Shown: positions 34,719-47,658, counted from the first letter of the stretch. The stretch is DNA of 64,000 nt from Rhizoctonia solani (GCF_016906535.1 NC_057378.1:744001-808000), one strand, 5' to 3'. Numbers and translations: made by a program. Notes: generated by a model not told the origin, from the sequence alone.

Positions 34719-36179
34719 ATGAACAACCCTCTGGAAGTTGTTGTTTGGGATTTGTACATCACTCGGTATCTCACATATGCTGCGTTCACTATCCTTTTAT
34801 ACGACCATGGTGAGCATGCTCAGCACTTATCCGTAAGCTTAGAAAGACCGATTATCCCAGTTATAACACTCTCTGATGAGATGTTTCTTATTTGGCCCGC
34901 CAAGGTAGAGCCCACCCGATACAGAAACATACTGGATCTCTTATCACTATCATAGATGGGTCTGATCAAGCTGGTATTCTTGTTCAATAGGTACAGTATA
35001 CCTTTGATCATTGCGTTTGCATGCTTTGGTATGTACTGGCCTATCATGCACCGCTTATGCCTGACTTCTTTTAGTACTTTCGGGTCGAGCGACATTTGTT
35101 GATAAACAGGTAGATTATAGGTCACTAAATGTTTGTCAATGGTAGCATTGCTAATTATACTCTGGCATCTTTGCTACCCATTCAGTTGTAAGAAATCCAA
35201 ATTACGGCATGTGTATCACGTCTGACGATACCCTATAGCTGTCAGTGGTACACCACGTTCACTGTTTGCTACGCGGTAGTGGCGCTTCTGACAACAACGT
35301 GTGGGTCACCAATTGTGCCGGACTAACCGTCGGGCCAAACATGTATGCATGCTACAGTTGTCGTGACAACGCGAGTTTACGCCCTCTGGGGGACCCAACG
35401 CTATTCGTTTCTCTTTCTAGCAATGTTATGGGGGATCCATGTCGTTGCCAATGTTGTGGTTGTGGCTAAGAATATGGCTGAGCAATTGCGTAAGTAAAAT
35501 CAAGCTCCCACCGAACCAACGCCTGAAACGCCGTCTCATCTCATAGCCCTTATATCTTATGAGCCTATATTTAACATTTGCCAGGGCAGCGTCCAGAGCA
35601 ATTGGGTAGTATGGCTGAACGGAATTTTGTACAATGCAGTCATGATCGCCCTGTTGATGTGGGCCTGGCTGTCTACCCCAAGGTAGGTCGGCACAGTAAA
35701 ACTTCTAAATTAACGCGATTCTTAACTACATTCTAGAAACGCTCAAACTCCACTGATGGCTCTTATAGTAAGGGATGGATGCATGTACTTTGTTGCTATA
35801 TTCTCAGCACTACTTTTCAACCTATTGGTATGGAAGTATGGTCGGGTGAGTTTGCTACGGGTTTTCGTGGTGATTACTACATGTACTTACGGAGTCCCAG
35901 GAATCACAACTCGTTCTTCCGTTCTTTGTTGTATGGTCTACTACCACTATTGCGATATCGCGGCTCTTGCTTTCGATGAAAAACGTACAGGGTCCCGAAG
36001 ATTGGGGCCAACAAGTCAAAATTGCCATCCCTGACCTTGAACTTACAACAATTCGTGAAGGAGGGCTAGTGGGCATAGTATCAAGGTTCAGCGAAGACGA
36101 CGATCCTCTATCGTATCAGATGGATAGGAAACCAGTCCCAAAGATGTCACATATTGGCAGATATGACGAGCATTTATAG
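34719..36179 (+). CDS. DUF6533 multi-pass membrane protein, copy 1
   Basis: Many short exons. The N-terminal DUF6533 signature is plain: YITRYLTYAAFTILLYDH, VITLSDEMFLIWPAK, VFLFNRYSIPLIIAF. Further spans follow: YTTFTVCYAVVALLTTT, VVVTTRVYALWGTQRYSF, AMLWGIHVVANVVVVAK, WVVWLNGILYNAVMIALLMW, CMYFVAIFSALLFNLLVW, VLPFFVVWSTTTIAISRLLL. That makes about seven to eight spans and a polar tail to the stop at 36177. DUF6533 proteins are abundant in agaricomycetes and resemble receptors in topology; no ligand or signalling partner is known. The fourth intron uses a gtgggt donor. The next gene is a diverged tandem copy. Confidence 0.85.
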
Positions 36180-37330
36180 TGTGGTTCATTTACTTTCATT
36201 TTGTTCTATTTCTACGTATTTTTGTAACATGTATGGCAGATAACTGGTGTTCCGAGTTACAGTATGCTGCTTGTATCTTTATTATTGTTGGGTTTCTTAT
36301 TAAGCCTAGGTAAAGGCCGAAATTAACAGCCCGACCTATCGATTAGCATAATATTCAGTTTTGATGGTGCCTTGGGGTGCAATGCCTCGAACAAACCAAG
36401 CTGATTCAATAATTTTCCACATTCAGCTACAGAATATTCAGTTAGTAGGTTGGCATGTATTTCAGCTGTCCATGTACATATACGCCATTGATGCCATATG
36501 TGAAATATTTTTGGGCTCAACAATCGTTATCATAACTTTTCGTGATTTTCGGCAGACGTACCAGTCAGGTCAATCTTTGGACCTTTTAGTTTGCATGGTT
36601 AAAGTTTAATCTGATCTATGTGTTAAAATCTATTTCATCCCACTGGCAATGGTAGTTGGTTAATAGCAAGGTGCGTAAACTATCTAAGTCGTTCAACACT
36701 GGCATCACTATTCCTTAAATTACTCTCCCCCAACAGGCCACCCCCAGTTTTGAAGGAATAGTGGAATTAACGCCACTGCGTACTTTAGACCCTGGTTGCT
36801 CGCGTGGCCGCTATATGTCATGATCCTGATCTACAATTACACGTGTTGACATATGCGGCTCCAACTAATTACATGATTTGTGCCCCGTCGTTATAAAACG
36901 CTGAGCGCTATGACTTCGAACGACAGCCCAAAGTCACCTTTGTGGCGCATGATGCGATATATAATGAACATTGATAATCGGGAATTTTTAGCGCAATGTT
37001 CTGTTGTTTGCTTATGGAAAGGCAATCTTTGAACGCCCACGGATCGGTCTCTGGTGGCGACAATTGCACCCTTCGTTCAGCGGACCGAAAACGCCTCAAA
37101 TCTCGATCCCATCTTGGTAGTGGGCTGGGCTGATTTCTCAGTTTATCTTAGCCTCGGGACCTCGTCAATTCCCTGTCGGGGCTGAATCGACAGTGTAGAT
37201 CCCCCTTGCTGAGCACAGAGCGGAAACGGGACGGTATATATTGACTCCCTGTGTTGACCATTTGCTCTTGTTTCCTGTTTTCTTGGGAGCTTGACTCTCT
37301 CAGTCTGAAAGTCTAGGACAGCTGTAGCTC
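36180..37330. other. Intergenic between the two DUF6533 genes
   Basis: About 1.15 kb, AT-rich. A TATA-like run (tatatattgac) lies at 37234-37244, about 90 bases ahead of the second gene. No remnants of further copies and no other gene were recognised. Confidence 0.4.
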
Positions 37331-38729
37331 ATGGCTGATTTTTTCCGGCAAGCTGCGCTTGATGTTGCTGCTACCCGTTATTTTACGGTGGCTGCTATTA
37401 CATTGTTGCTGTACGATAGTCGTAAGTGACCAGCCATCCGAATTCTCAAAATCAGATATGCTCACACCAAAAGCCTAGTCCTCACGCTGGGTGATGAGGT
37501 AGAGCTAATATGGCCAGCCAAGGTGAATCCATTTAGCAATCACATCACCAGCAATCGCAATTTACGACCTTGGTTAGCTTGGGCCAGTCAAATTAATTTA
37601 TCTGTTTAACCGCTACATAGTATCGATTTTCATAGCCGCCTCTTCTAGCGGTAAGCGCGGAATAGAAAGCATTGATTATGTATAATGAATAATTATTACA
37701 AACAGTAATATCAGGCCATGCAACATTTTTGAGTGATTCGGTATGTGAGTTTCATATATGTTAGTTGGATTACCATTAATTTATATAGCTGTGAGTCGTG
37801 TGTCCCCGGCCAATCACATTACCTGCTAAACTGTTGACTAGCTGCCGCACATGGATTTTAACCAATATGTACATGGAGCTCATAGCGATTCAAACCACAA
37901 GCTGTAAGTTTCATGACGTGACATCACTAGAATCTCTGAGTTAACGCTATACATATGCGTAGTTGTGGTTGCAGCCCGTGTCTTTGATATATGGGAAGGT
38001 TCACGGACCGCATTCTTAGTCCTTGGACCACTATGGACGATCCATTGTGTTATTGATTTTGTGATAGTAACACAGAACGCGATCCGACGTGCACGTGAGT
38101 GGGGTCTGCTAATGGGAGGTCTTGGTTTGGCTAATATGGCAAATTATTTCAAAGCCAGCTTCTATCACGAGCGATTGTTTAACATATGTTTTGCAGATAT
38201 TTCGGAAGTTTGGACAGCATGGCTGAATGGTATTATTTACCATAGTATGATACTCCTTCTTTTAATATGGATATGGTTGTCTACACCACGGTTCGTGATA
38301 CCCCTTACACTCGAGTTTCAAACACAGGTTAATCTCGATTTGCAACTCCAGGCTATCACAGACACCATTTATGAAGCTCGTTATACGTGATGGATTCTTA
38401 TACTTTTTCGCAATACTTGCTGCTATGCTTTTCAACCTAATTGTCTGGAAGGATGAGAGAGTGAGTGGAATATAGTTTGCACAAAGAGAAATCTATTGCT
38501 GAGCAAGGTGGCATTATAGCAAACGTTAGCTGCACTCCCATACTGGAGCGTCTGGGCTATTACGACTCACGCTCTCTTGCGAATGCTGTTATCCATGAGA
38601 AGTGTCCAGACTTCAGAGGAGTGGGGACAGCATGCCAAAATCGCCATACCCAAGGTCGACATAGAATTAGCTGTACTTCACGAGCCCAAAGAAGTTACCA
38701 AGTGGCAGTATTCTTGGATGAAGAGCTGA
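37331..38729 (+). CDS. DUF6533 multi-pass membrane protein, copy 2
   Basis: Tandem paralogue of the gene at 34719-36179. Start MADFFRQAALDVAATRYF, then TVAAITLLLYDS, LTLGDEVELIWPAK, LGPVKLIYLFNRYIVSIFIA and the later segments FVVAARVFDIWEGSRTAFLV, VWTAWLNGIIYHSMILLLLI, FLYFFAILAAMLFNLIVW. The last exon, in the frame ALPYWSVWAITTHALLRMLL and EEWGQHAKIAIPKVDIELAV, lines up with the paralogue's EDWGQQVKIAIPDLEL, and the stop is at 38727. Internal boundaries were inferred by aligning both copies. The overall sequence is well diverged, so the duplication is old. Confidence 0.8.
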
Positions 38730-39340
38730 CAAACGGTAGAGCCCCAACAACAAAAATATCTACCGTCGGAAGGTACGAAGATTGACGAGATGGACTATTG
38801 GGGGGTTTCTTATTACGATTTCATCTACGCTATATTTTAAGTGTATCAATAGTCTCAATTAATTGTGTTTACAACACTTTATATTCTCAATGCATACACT
38901 TCATATCTTAGTCCATGGACTTAAACATAGATTGTTGCACCTTATAGAACGTCCTAACGCGGTGGCCTTCTAACAGCATTACTCTAATCTCACGCCGATT
39001 TACAACGTGAATTACTGCATGGCCCACTTAGGGTCCGAGAACCCGGTGTCAGCTACACGCATAAGACCGGGTATGGTGATACCCCGAAATGGAACGTCTC
39101 GAGTTCTCATTTCCGAAATGTCCGCAGGGAGCGCATCTGCTGGAACTTGGTTGTGGATATCAATCGTTGATCCAGGAAGAAGGGGCCACGGATGGGATGA
39201 GGGTCTTGGCACAAAATCGCCATTTTCAGACGGCCCACTCCATACCTCCTTATGGTCAAGAAATCCAACAAACGTTCGAACACCCCTGGGCACATTTGTA
39301 TCACCTATAAATCATGGAATTGTTTAAACTGGACTCTGCT
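38730..39340. other. Intergenic between converging genes
   Basis: About 600 bases. A 106-codon plus-strand frame (39007-39327) overlaps frames on the other strand and has no recognisable domain; I did not annotate it. Confidence 0.35.
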
Positions 39341-40406
39341 TTAGCGACGGAGACACAAACCGGTTATTTTGATTGCCTCAATAATTGTGTTGCCGATTTG
39401 AACATCGTCCGACGAGAAGAATGGTGCAGGGAGTATAGATAGCATGAATAGTCTCTGGATGTCCTGAGCGAACGGCGTGACTGCATCGGCAAGGTTCCCT
39501 TCATCTCCCCATTGCCCATTCAAGTCCCGCTCATCTATTTTTCGCACTTGTATATGTATAAGTTCGCAGCCGCGGAAGTCTCCGTAGGATGCGGCCCATG
39601 TACCACCAGCAATAAGGGGTGCACAATCAGATTCTTCAAATGGCGAGTGAATAGCGACTAAAAGCTTTGAAGCCAACTCTGCTGGGTACGAAAGGGTTGG
39701 AACAGACTCGACAATAGCATAGTTCTCTTCGTCATAAATAACCTCCCCGTGCTTTATCGCATTGACAAGGCTTGGAGAATTGCAGAATGGCCATTTGAAA
39801 TGTGTTGACTTAGGCCCGATGTTAACCCTCAATTTATTTGAAGTATGGAATGTCTGCAGCCGATGGGCTCGGTGCAGGATCTTCGAAGGATTTTCATTAA
39901 GCCATTGTATCGATTGTTTGGTTAACCGTTGTTCTAGGTACGGATAGTTAGCCTCAATGCATAGGGGGCTTCTAAGTCCCCTGCGTCTGGTAGCCGCAAA
40001 GATGTAACCCATACTGTCCGTGAGGGTCGACATCTGGGAGTTAGGATCTTGGAGTCTAACTATTGGCGTCACAGAGGAAACCATAAGTGTGAGGTTATCG
40101 ACCCATATCCGTATGATACTACCGTTAGGGTGTTTGTCAAGCGATAACCACCAGCCAAGGTAGGGCTCCACAAGGGCAAGTCTTCGCCAAATCAAGCGAT
40201 ACGCAAATCATTGAATTTTTCAGCCTTTCGCCATCCGAGAACATCATGGGAGCCTTTATTTAGATTCGTTCGCAGTGAGGTTGCCATAGCGTGTCGTGGG
40301 AGGCTGCCCCACGTAGTATCTTTGACACAGATAAGACGCGGAGTAAATCATGGGGCTCGAGATAACTCAGGCATTCGGTTAAAATTTCTGTTGGAAGGGG
40401 TTCCAT
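39341..40406 (-). CDS. F-box protein (frame interrupted)
   Basis: Start MEPLPTEILTECLSYLEPHD begins a classic F-box (then LLRVLSVSKILRGAASHDTL, WQPHCERI). F-box proteins are substrate receptors of SCF ubiquitin ligases. The body follows from WRRLALVEPYLGWWLSLD to the end (DVQIGNTIIEAIKITGLCLRR region), a single 280-residue exon with no known repeat. Between them, 40262-40205, the frame must shift twice by one base to read LNKGSHDVLGWRKAEKFNDL and join RLIWRR. No intron of normal size fits. So two bases are missing in the assembly, or the gene is broken. Substrate unknown. Confidence 0.65.
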
Positions 40407-41290
40407 TACTCTAGAAAGGTAATCAGGCCTGCCGGTATGGGCATATCGGGCACGAAGAAGTCTCACCGAAATGATTGCTAGTATAGCCTTGACGCTCTAA
40501 CGAGGTGGGTATGAGTATAGGTATAGAGCAAGTATCGTCAGTGACACAAAGCTCATGATAAGTAGAGACACAGACTTGGATGGCTATGAAGTCATGCAGT
40601 GTGGCGTGTGCAAGGCCCTCTGCTATGCTCGGCCTGGGATATGGAGGACCATGAGAGAGCAACACGTGATTGTTGATCGCGGTTTGATCGGGCTCAAGAA
40701 TCGAGCCTCAAAGTTTCAACTCCTGTATCTTGACGTGAAATTTGTCCCTTGTGGCTATGACTGGGAGGAAAAGTTCGTGCGTTTCAAATTAGCATTGTGG
40801 GGAAATATGGCAGGTCAGGAAAACTTGGTGAAAAGGAGTTGAAATGAGATTTGCGCAGCAAGTATACATGCGCCTTCAGAAGATAACGAGGAGCGCGGTG
40901 CGCGCGCTACCAGTTGAATCCAGTACAGGCAGTTCGGTGACGAGCATCTTCTCATCAATATGCACATGGGTTGGAGCCATAGAGCGCCCATAACGCACGC
41001 AACTGTTATAAGAGGAAAGTGTGCCGGCACAGGACCCTTTTGAGCGGGGGCAACGGCTTAGCCTCGGTAGTCTGAGATACGGTAACTTACGGCAGGCTTT
41101 GTTTGCCCTTGCTGCGCAACGTTAATTTCTGCTGACACAAATACCATCATGAAGATAAGTACACAGGACTGGCGGCCCGATTCAACCATATACTCTGTAG
41201 CCGGACCTAGGAATCCATTCGTATCTTATGGTATATAGGTAGCAAACGAGTAACACCCCTTTTTAAAACACCAAACATCTCATCGGGACA
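40407..41290. other. Intergenic
   Basis: About 880 bases between the F-box gene and the mannosyltransferase, which are transcribed apart. A TATA-like motif (tatatagg) lies at 41231-41238, about 53 bases ahead of the plus-strand ATG. Open frames here show no domain. Confidence 0.4.
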
Positions 41291-42978
41291 ATGCTGCCCC
41301 TCCCTGCGTACGCATCCTCCACGCTCAAGCGACGATGGCGGATCTCATACTTGCACCTGATATCCGCTACAGTGATCCTCGGACTCTCTGCGTATACACT
41401 CTTACTCTTCTACTCACGGACTCCGACCTATCTCCAAAAAGAGGTCCAACACCTCCGAAATATCCCCAACGACTTTTCTCAACTATCCAGTCGTAAAGGC
41501 GGCGTAATCGACGAAGATGTTTTGAAAGAGACCATGGCCGTTGTCAACAATCTCCGTGTCGAATTTAATCGCCAAGAGCGGGAGAAAGAGGCTGGACAGG
41601 GATGGACACATTGGTTCTTGTCTCCCTTTTCGATTACGCGAGATGCCTTGGTGGTCTCGAGTACGCACGCGTATCCGTCATGCCCGACTCGGCTTGACGA
41701 GCGTTACACGTCTGCGTTGTACTCCAAGCGGACGTTTATCGCGATCAACTTGTTGCAAAATGAAGAGTTGATGCCGACGTTAACAAGGGAGTTGGTCGCT
41801 CTCATTCGAGTGTTGGGACCGGACCGGGTTTTCGTATCGATATATGAAAACGCGAGCATGGACTTGACAGTTATGCACCTGAGGTTGCTATGCAAAGTTA
41901 GTTTTACCCATCGTTTTAGTGAGTTAAGACTCACCCCCTATGAACAGGTATTAGACGCCCTCGGAACCCCATACAAAGTGATCGCCAAAGGCCTCATGGA
42001 GCCTCAGCAAAAAGAACACGGTCACCGAATCTCGCGGCTTTCATCAGTGCGAAATGCGGCCATGGAGCCGCTCCAGGATTTAGACCCACTGGAATTCGAT
42101 AATGTACTTTGGCTGAACGACATCTTCCACTGCCACACAGACGTACTCGAATTGCTTTTGCAAAAGCAAAAACAGGGTGCCGTTCAAGCTTGTGGGTTGG
42201 ACTTTGGACCTAAGGGATTGATTTACGATCGTTGGGTGCTGCGAAATATGAGAGGACGGTAAGTACCATCGTTTGTCGAGTTTTGGGCCAGTGTTCATGA
42301 GCTCGTAAAGGCCGTTTTACAATTACTCGGACATTGTCGACTTTTTCTCAAGTGACATCACATACAAAACTCGTCCAATGGTCCTTCCGTTAGCAGAAGA
42401 CAGTGAAGACAAGTCTGCGCTTGAAAGGGGCAACCCGTTCCAGGTGTTTTCGTGCTGGAATGGCGTTACAGCGCTTTCAGGTATGTCCGTTGGGTCTGAC
42501 TGAAATGCAGTTTACTTACGATCAAGCAATGTAGCATCCGTGTTTGCTCCCCCATTGTCTCTCCGTTTCCGTACGGCACTGAATGATCGGAATTCTACAG
42601 ACGGGGTAACAGACAAAGCGAGCGAGTGTTACTTGAGCAGCGTGGACTTGTGGAAAGCCGGGATGGGAAAAATAATGGTTGTTCCTCGAGTCAGGCAAGT
42701 ATTTTATCCATTGCATCCTTGAGACATGACAGCTGAACAACAAATAGAGTGGCTTATTCCCTGGACGTATACGAATCGGATCGAGTATCTGCAGCGTACG
42801 GTGAACCTCGCAGACAACGCCGCAGATCAAGTGGCAGACAACGCCTCCAGACACTGTATACATGAACAATTTTGCGGTCTGGTATCTTCCAGAGGTGAGT
42901 TTCAGGATGTAGCTAGGCTGGTAACACGCGTTGATGATAATGTTTGTGTAGACCCCCGAACCGTGGGACGAGGCGTGA
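41291..42978 (+). CDS. CAP59/CMT1-like alpha-1,3-mannosyltransferase (GT69)
   Basis: Type II membrane protein: short cytosolic start with KRRWR, then one membrane anchor (ISYLHLISATVILGLSAYTL), a stem, and a lumenal catalytic domain. Family segments are FIAINLLQNEELMPTLTREL, VLGPDRVFVSIYENASMD, VLDALGTPYKVIAKG, VLWLNDIFHCHTDVLELL, and FQVFSCWNGVTAL followed by the MVVPRVRVAYSLDVYESDR region. Such Golgi enzymes add mannose to capsule or cell-wall glycans in Cryptococcus and relatives; the acceptor here is unknown. The intron 42695-42747 is GC-AG. Downstream the conserved end (PQIKWQTTPPDTVYMNNFAV, TPEPWDEA) is one frame off, a probable single missing base near 42805-42820. Confidence 0.83.
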
Positions 42979-43616
42979 AGTAGTAGGAAGGGTGGGGCTT
43001 GTCCCACGCACGTGTGTTTTGCATATGATCGTGGATTTTTGGGTTTATGGCTGTACTGTAGTTTATACCTTAATGGGCCGGATCGCCGTGTACTTGTAGT
43101 AAAAGCCGCTATAAAAGTTATGTTTGTACACACATTATCAGATCCACTGATAAGTAGAGTGCACTACTGGGTGTTCTGTTTTGTTGTGTCTGTCCAACCA
43201 TAGCTTTGATGTACACACCTCGTTTGTGAATCATGGCCTTCTTTCCGAAAACTACATCCAAGGTTATATTTGGACCGCGATAGTCACCAAATATCTGGTG
43301 TATTGACGAACATATGTATAGCTAGAGCAAATCGATCCAACCTGCAAGCTTGATTAAATCCCCTAGAGTAGATAGTCTCCCAGGCGATTCTCACTGAAGA
43401 CGAGTTGATACGTACTCGAACCAGCTTGGCTACTGAATATCGAACAAAACAATATAGCATTAAACGAACGACCAGTACCTCATGCGACATGTAAATCGCG
43501 ACACAAAGAGAAAAATACTGCTACGAGGGAAGGACAGAACTAAAGGAAATCAAGGGCCAGGTAGTTTCGGAGCCAGATCCAGGGGGAGGGGGGTATACCA
43601 AGAGACGAGAGCGGTT
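42979..43616. other. Intergenic between converging genes
   Basis: About 640 bases between the stops of the mannosyltransferase and the septin. No gene found. Confidence 0.45.
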
Positions 43617-45018
43617 TTAACGACGTTGAGTACCACGTCCATACCCAACCTGGAGGTTGTCGAGCTCGGCTTCCAGCGATTTGATTGCGCTGTGAGCTTG
43701 CTCGAGGTCTTTGTTGAGACGGTCGCGCTCGGCGATGAGCTAGAAGAGGTATTAGTGATTTTACATTAAGATGTAATTGTGGACTTACATGCTGTTCCCA
43801 TTGTCTGAACCTGGCTTCCTCGGCCTTGACCTGCTCGGTAAAGCGCTTGCGCAATCCTTCCTCTTCTTCCTTGAACTTAGGATTATCAAGTTTCTTAACC
43901 TTGGGCTCGCCGAATTTGCGGGTCTCCATCTGTTGTTGACGGTAGTTCTCGTAGTGAAGTTCCTCGGTCGTGTTGATAAGATCGAGCATGTGGGTACGGA
44001 TGAGGAGCGAACGGAGTTTTTTGAAGTCGCAGTGTTCCTCATTTTCGACCTCAGCAACTCCCCAGAGGTATTCACGGCCCTTGACGACACGGCCGTCGGG
44101 GGTTTGTACGTCGGTAGTGGAGCCAATAATGGAGAAAGGCATAGCGTTCATGAGAATACGGGCCTGCTCGGCACTGGCCTGATCATCAGGCTCAATAGGG
44201 GGTTGGTAGACACGAATTCCTTGAGCGGCAACAACTTCACGGATCTAAACCCTATGTAAGCACAATATGCATTATACCCTCTAATCTGACTTACGCGCTG
44301 TTTGAATACGGCCAAGTCGTTCTGGGTGAGCGTGTCAGCCTTGGCAATCACAGGGATCAAGTTGACACGGGTCCCAAGGCGCTTCATGATCTCAATATCG
44401 AGTGGCTTAAGCCTAGAAAATCACGGTAAATACGAAGTGGAGAAAGCGAATGCGGGGGGACTCACGTGTGACCAGTGGGGCGGATAAAATAGAGACACGC
44501 ATGAACGCGCATGTCTGTCTTTTGGTCGCGCTGGGGCTGTTGCTCCTGACGCATGTAGATCTCGTGCTGGTCATCGACAAAGTCGATAATTGGAGTCCAC
44601 GAGTCACGGTTGTTGACATAGTCACCGAAGCCAGGCGTGTCGATTACAGTCAGCTTGACCTTGAATGACTTCTCCTCCAGCTCGGCTTTGATAATCTCAA
44701 CCTATCGCCAGTCAACATCGTCGCAAATAACATATTTAGCAACACACCTCTGTAAGCTTATCAAGTTGCTTGAGATGACGGCGACGGTAGTCCTTTAATG
44801 GGGAAAGCTCGGTCGCAAAGAGAGTGTTAATAAGTGTCGATTTGCCCAATCCACTCTCGCCAACAACCATCACAGTAAAGTGTGCGCCTTGTTTGGCAAC
44901 GATTTTGTGCCTCTGAAAAACACGCGTTAAATCTCATTATTCTGTTTATTTTTGTCATATTTACCTGGTTGGGCAAGTTGGCAATGCCGATTCCGCTGGT
45001 AACTGCTGCCGGAGACAT
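43617..45018 (-). CDS. CDC3: Septin, CDC3-like
   Basis: Six exons: 45018-44965, 44912-44748, 44701-44466, 44412-44295, 44244-43789 and 43739-43617. GTP-binding motifs are complete: G1 [10 protein letters not shown]3 DTPGFGD, G4 AKAD. The septin unique element lies after [12 protein letters not shown] with [20 protein letters not shown]. The C-terminal coiled coil runs [20 protein letters not shown]. Septins build heteromeric filaments at septa and growing tips. The IANLPNQRHK start and overall pattern are nearest to the fungal CDC3 group, though the subgroup is from recall, not alignment. The gene shares a 158-bp promoter with the plus-strand neighbour. Confidence 0.92.
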
Positions 45019-45176
45019 GATGGTGTGAGATAGTAGAGGTGGTCGTGCAGCCTAGCAAGGTGTTGAAGTCGTTTGCAACTGACACGAAGCGACCACACAC
45101 ATCCAAATACACATCCGCCACACGTTGCAAATTACATCTATAACTTCTAGCCCCCGATCGCGAATCCAGCTGCTCG
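45019..45176. promoter_or_regulatory. Compact bidirectional promoter (septin / mitochondrial protein)
   Basis: 158 bases between divergent start codons. No TATA box is obvious, as is common for housekeeping genes. The two units must share or interleave control elements. Confidence 0.5.
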
Positions 45177-46673
45177 ATGCACTCTGTCTCTCGTCGAATA
45201 CACAGCTCGTCAACATGGTTAAAAAAGCTAAAAATTCCAGACACTGATGTCCCCAAGAAACCACATATTCCGAGTCCCAAGGAGAAAGAGCTGATGTTTA
45301 AACGGCGAGTTGAAAAGGCCGAGCGAGATGAACGTGTGGACATTAGTATGTCGCTCACAGAGGTCAAAACGTCAGTTCCTATATTACATTATTTATAATA
45401 TATCTCACCTGACGTGGGTAGATATCAAGGTGGATTCACTCAACCTCGCAACCTTCGCGCATCCAATTGGTTCCCGGGAGGGACATATATTGCCAAAAAT
45501 AAAGTCTACGAAAAGCCACTCGACTCGGCGTACACACCCCACACAGTCTACATCCTCGAGTCCCGTTATCCAATCAAGACCGAAGAAGCAGGCCGCCCCG
45601 ATGTCCCAGAACACATAGTCGACGTTATTCACCAACCTCTCTGGCTTCGGCACTTGAAATACAAAAATTCCACCAAAGTCGGCGGGCATACGAGATTGAG
45701 TATGGATGCTGCATGGTGGCCTTTCCTATCCCGCCGGATACGAAAAACAGAACCAGAGGTGTGGTGGGAGAAGGGCGAGGATCCTGAGCAACTCAGGCTT
45801 GAAGCTCTGGGTTTGACCGAGTCCGATGGTCCACCTGAACCTCTTCGTGAGTTCTACAAGGATATCACACAATACCGTGCCAATGGGTCAAAAATTGTCG
45901 AGGTCACGCCTACGAAGACTATTTCCCCACAACGAAAAGGAATGTCCATCGGCGAGATCAGAGCAGAGTACGAGCCTTTATTAGAAAAGGAGCCGTTTTG
46001 GAGACCGCTGGTCGCTGTAACACTCGCAACTCGACCGCTCGCAAACACTCTCGTCCGACTGTGTAGAAGCCTACCAAGGGGATTGGCATTCTACGCCAGT
46101 ATCGATACACACGATCGTAAAACTGTTCTCTCCTTCCCCGACCGAATGCGTCTCTTACGACTCCGACGAATGCGCGAACTCACGATTGAGATTGCCCGAC
46201 GACTTGAGGGGTATTATGGAGGGTTTATTGGGATACGATTTAATCAAAATGACAAAGGCCGAGCGATTCGCGGGGAACGACTTGAACAGCCTTTGCCTGA
46301 TTCGCTTAGGGTGGTAAAAGTTGGGTTGGGAGAATGGTATGGATTGGAAAAGGAGATGGAGTTATGGAAGTTGGAGGCTGCCGATGCAGGAGTGGAAATC
46401 GATATAAAGCCTATGGACGAGTGGGGGAGGAGATTGGACGAGAATGGTGCGGTTTTGCCAGGCCAGGAGATTGAGAAGGATGCAGAGTATCAGGATCATG
46501 AGAAGCAGACATTTGACAGTCAGGACAAAGACGATGCACTTAAAGATGAGGAGGACGGAGATAAAGTTACTGACGATAGGAAACAACGGACCATGAGGGT
46601 GGGCTCTGCTGTGAAAAGTGAGAAGGACGCTACCATAGGCATGGAAAAGAAGATTGCATCTGCAGTGGTATGA
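45177..46673 (+). CDS. Conserved protein, predicted mitochondrial
   Basis: Exons 45177-45370 and 45422-46673 join in phase, 481 residues. The N-terminus MHSVSRRIHSSSTWLKKLKI is basic, hydroxylated and free of acids, like a mitochondrial targeting sequence. After it come YQGGFTQPRNLRASNWFPGG, SMDAAWWPFLSRRIRK, PFWRPLVAVTLATRPLANTL and MRELTIEIARRLEGYYGG, mixed alpha/beta with no membrane span. The last 120 residues are Asp/Glu/Lys-rich and probably disordered. I do not recognise a named family. Mitochondrial location is inferred from the N-terminus only. Confidence 0.68.
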
Positions 46674-47658
46674 CACTGTCCACTGTTGTATGTTCTCTGT
46701 TTTCTTTTCTTTTTTTTGAATTATTATTACCCTTACTCTGAACCCAGCTACAAACGCATATGTAGTGAGCTATGAAGGTGTTGACATATAACCGGTATAC
46801 ACTGCGGGAGCCTTATACTGTTCATTGAGAGGCTAAGGTATACAGGCACATCTTCAATGGGACCTGTTTTCACGCAAGATAAACTTCGGTTAATTTCATT
46901 CCCGATCAACGTGAACCCAATAAATGGCGCGCATACAAGCCACAACGGCTGTGCCCAGTTTACAGTAAAACAATACGCGCCGACCATCGACTCAAGTGAA
47001 GTCCAATTGGCCCGCGAATTCGAAGCGCATCCAAAGAATAGGCGAAAAGCAATGTTCCAATGGGTGGCAGAGGTGACCAGAGGCTCAAGATCAATACTAA
47101 CATAACATGGATATGCTTCGAGAGTGAGCGGAGGTTTGCGAGCCCGGTACTATTTTCTGAGACGTTTAGGCGATATAGTGGTGGGTAACCGGCAGTCCAT
47201 ATCATGGAGAAGGCGACGATCAAAGAAAATCCCGAAGTATAAATTCGTGTAAATGCTGTTGGTCGTCAGTAGCGTCCGAATAATACTATAATGCTCGGCC
47301 TGCAAGCACGCCACTGCGTTATTAAGCTCCCCTCTCGTCTGAGTTATCGCAGGGACTAATTTGAGCTCATATTTAAGCGTCACCTTGGTCAAATAGTCAT
47401 ACCCTAGGCTGAAACGTAAGTTCAATCTTTGTATCCACATTTAAACATTCCATTCCGGGAATCACTGTAATTCTACGGGGGCAGGCTTTTTGAGTATATA
47501 TATGCGTAAATAGTGCTGAGAAGACTGGTTTCCACATCAAGCCATGATCAGCAAAGGCCCACCTCAAATAGCTGTCCCGTAGCCAAATCGTAGCCACCCA
47601 CTACAAGCCACATCACGTGATGACACTTCCTGTTTCCAACCAGCAGCTCGGAGTCTCA

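Noticed and set aside
39007..39327. 106-codon plus-strand frame
   Set aside because: No domain, overlapping frames on both strands, no splice or promoter support.
43777..44259. 160-codon plus-strand frame with Leu-rich sequence
   Set aside because: It lies antisense to the clear septin exon 5; a shadow of the real gene.
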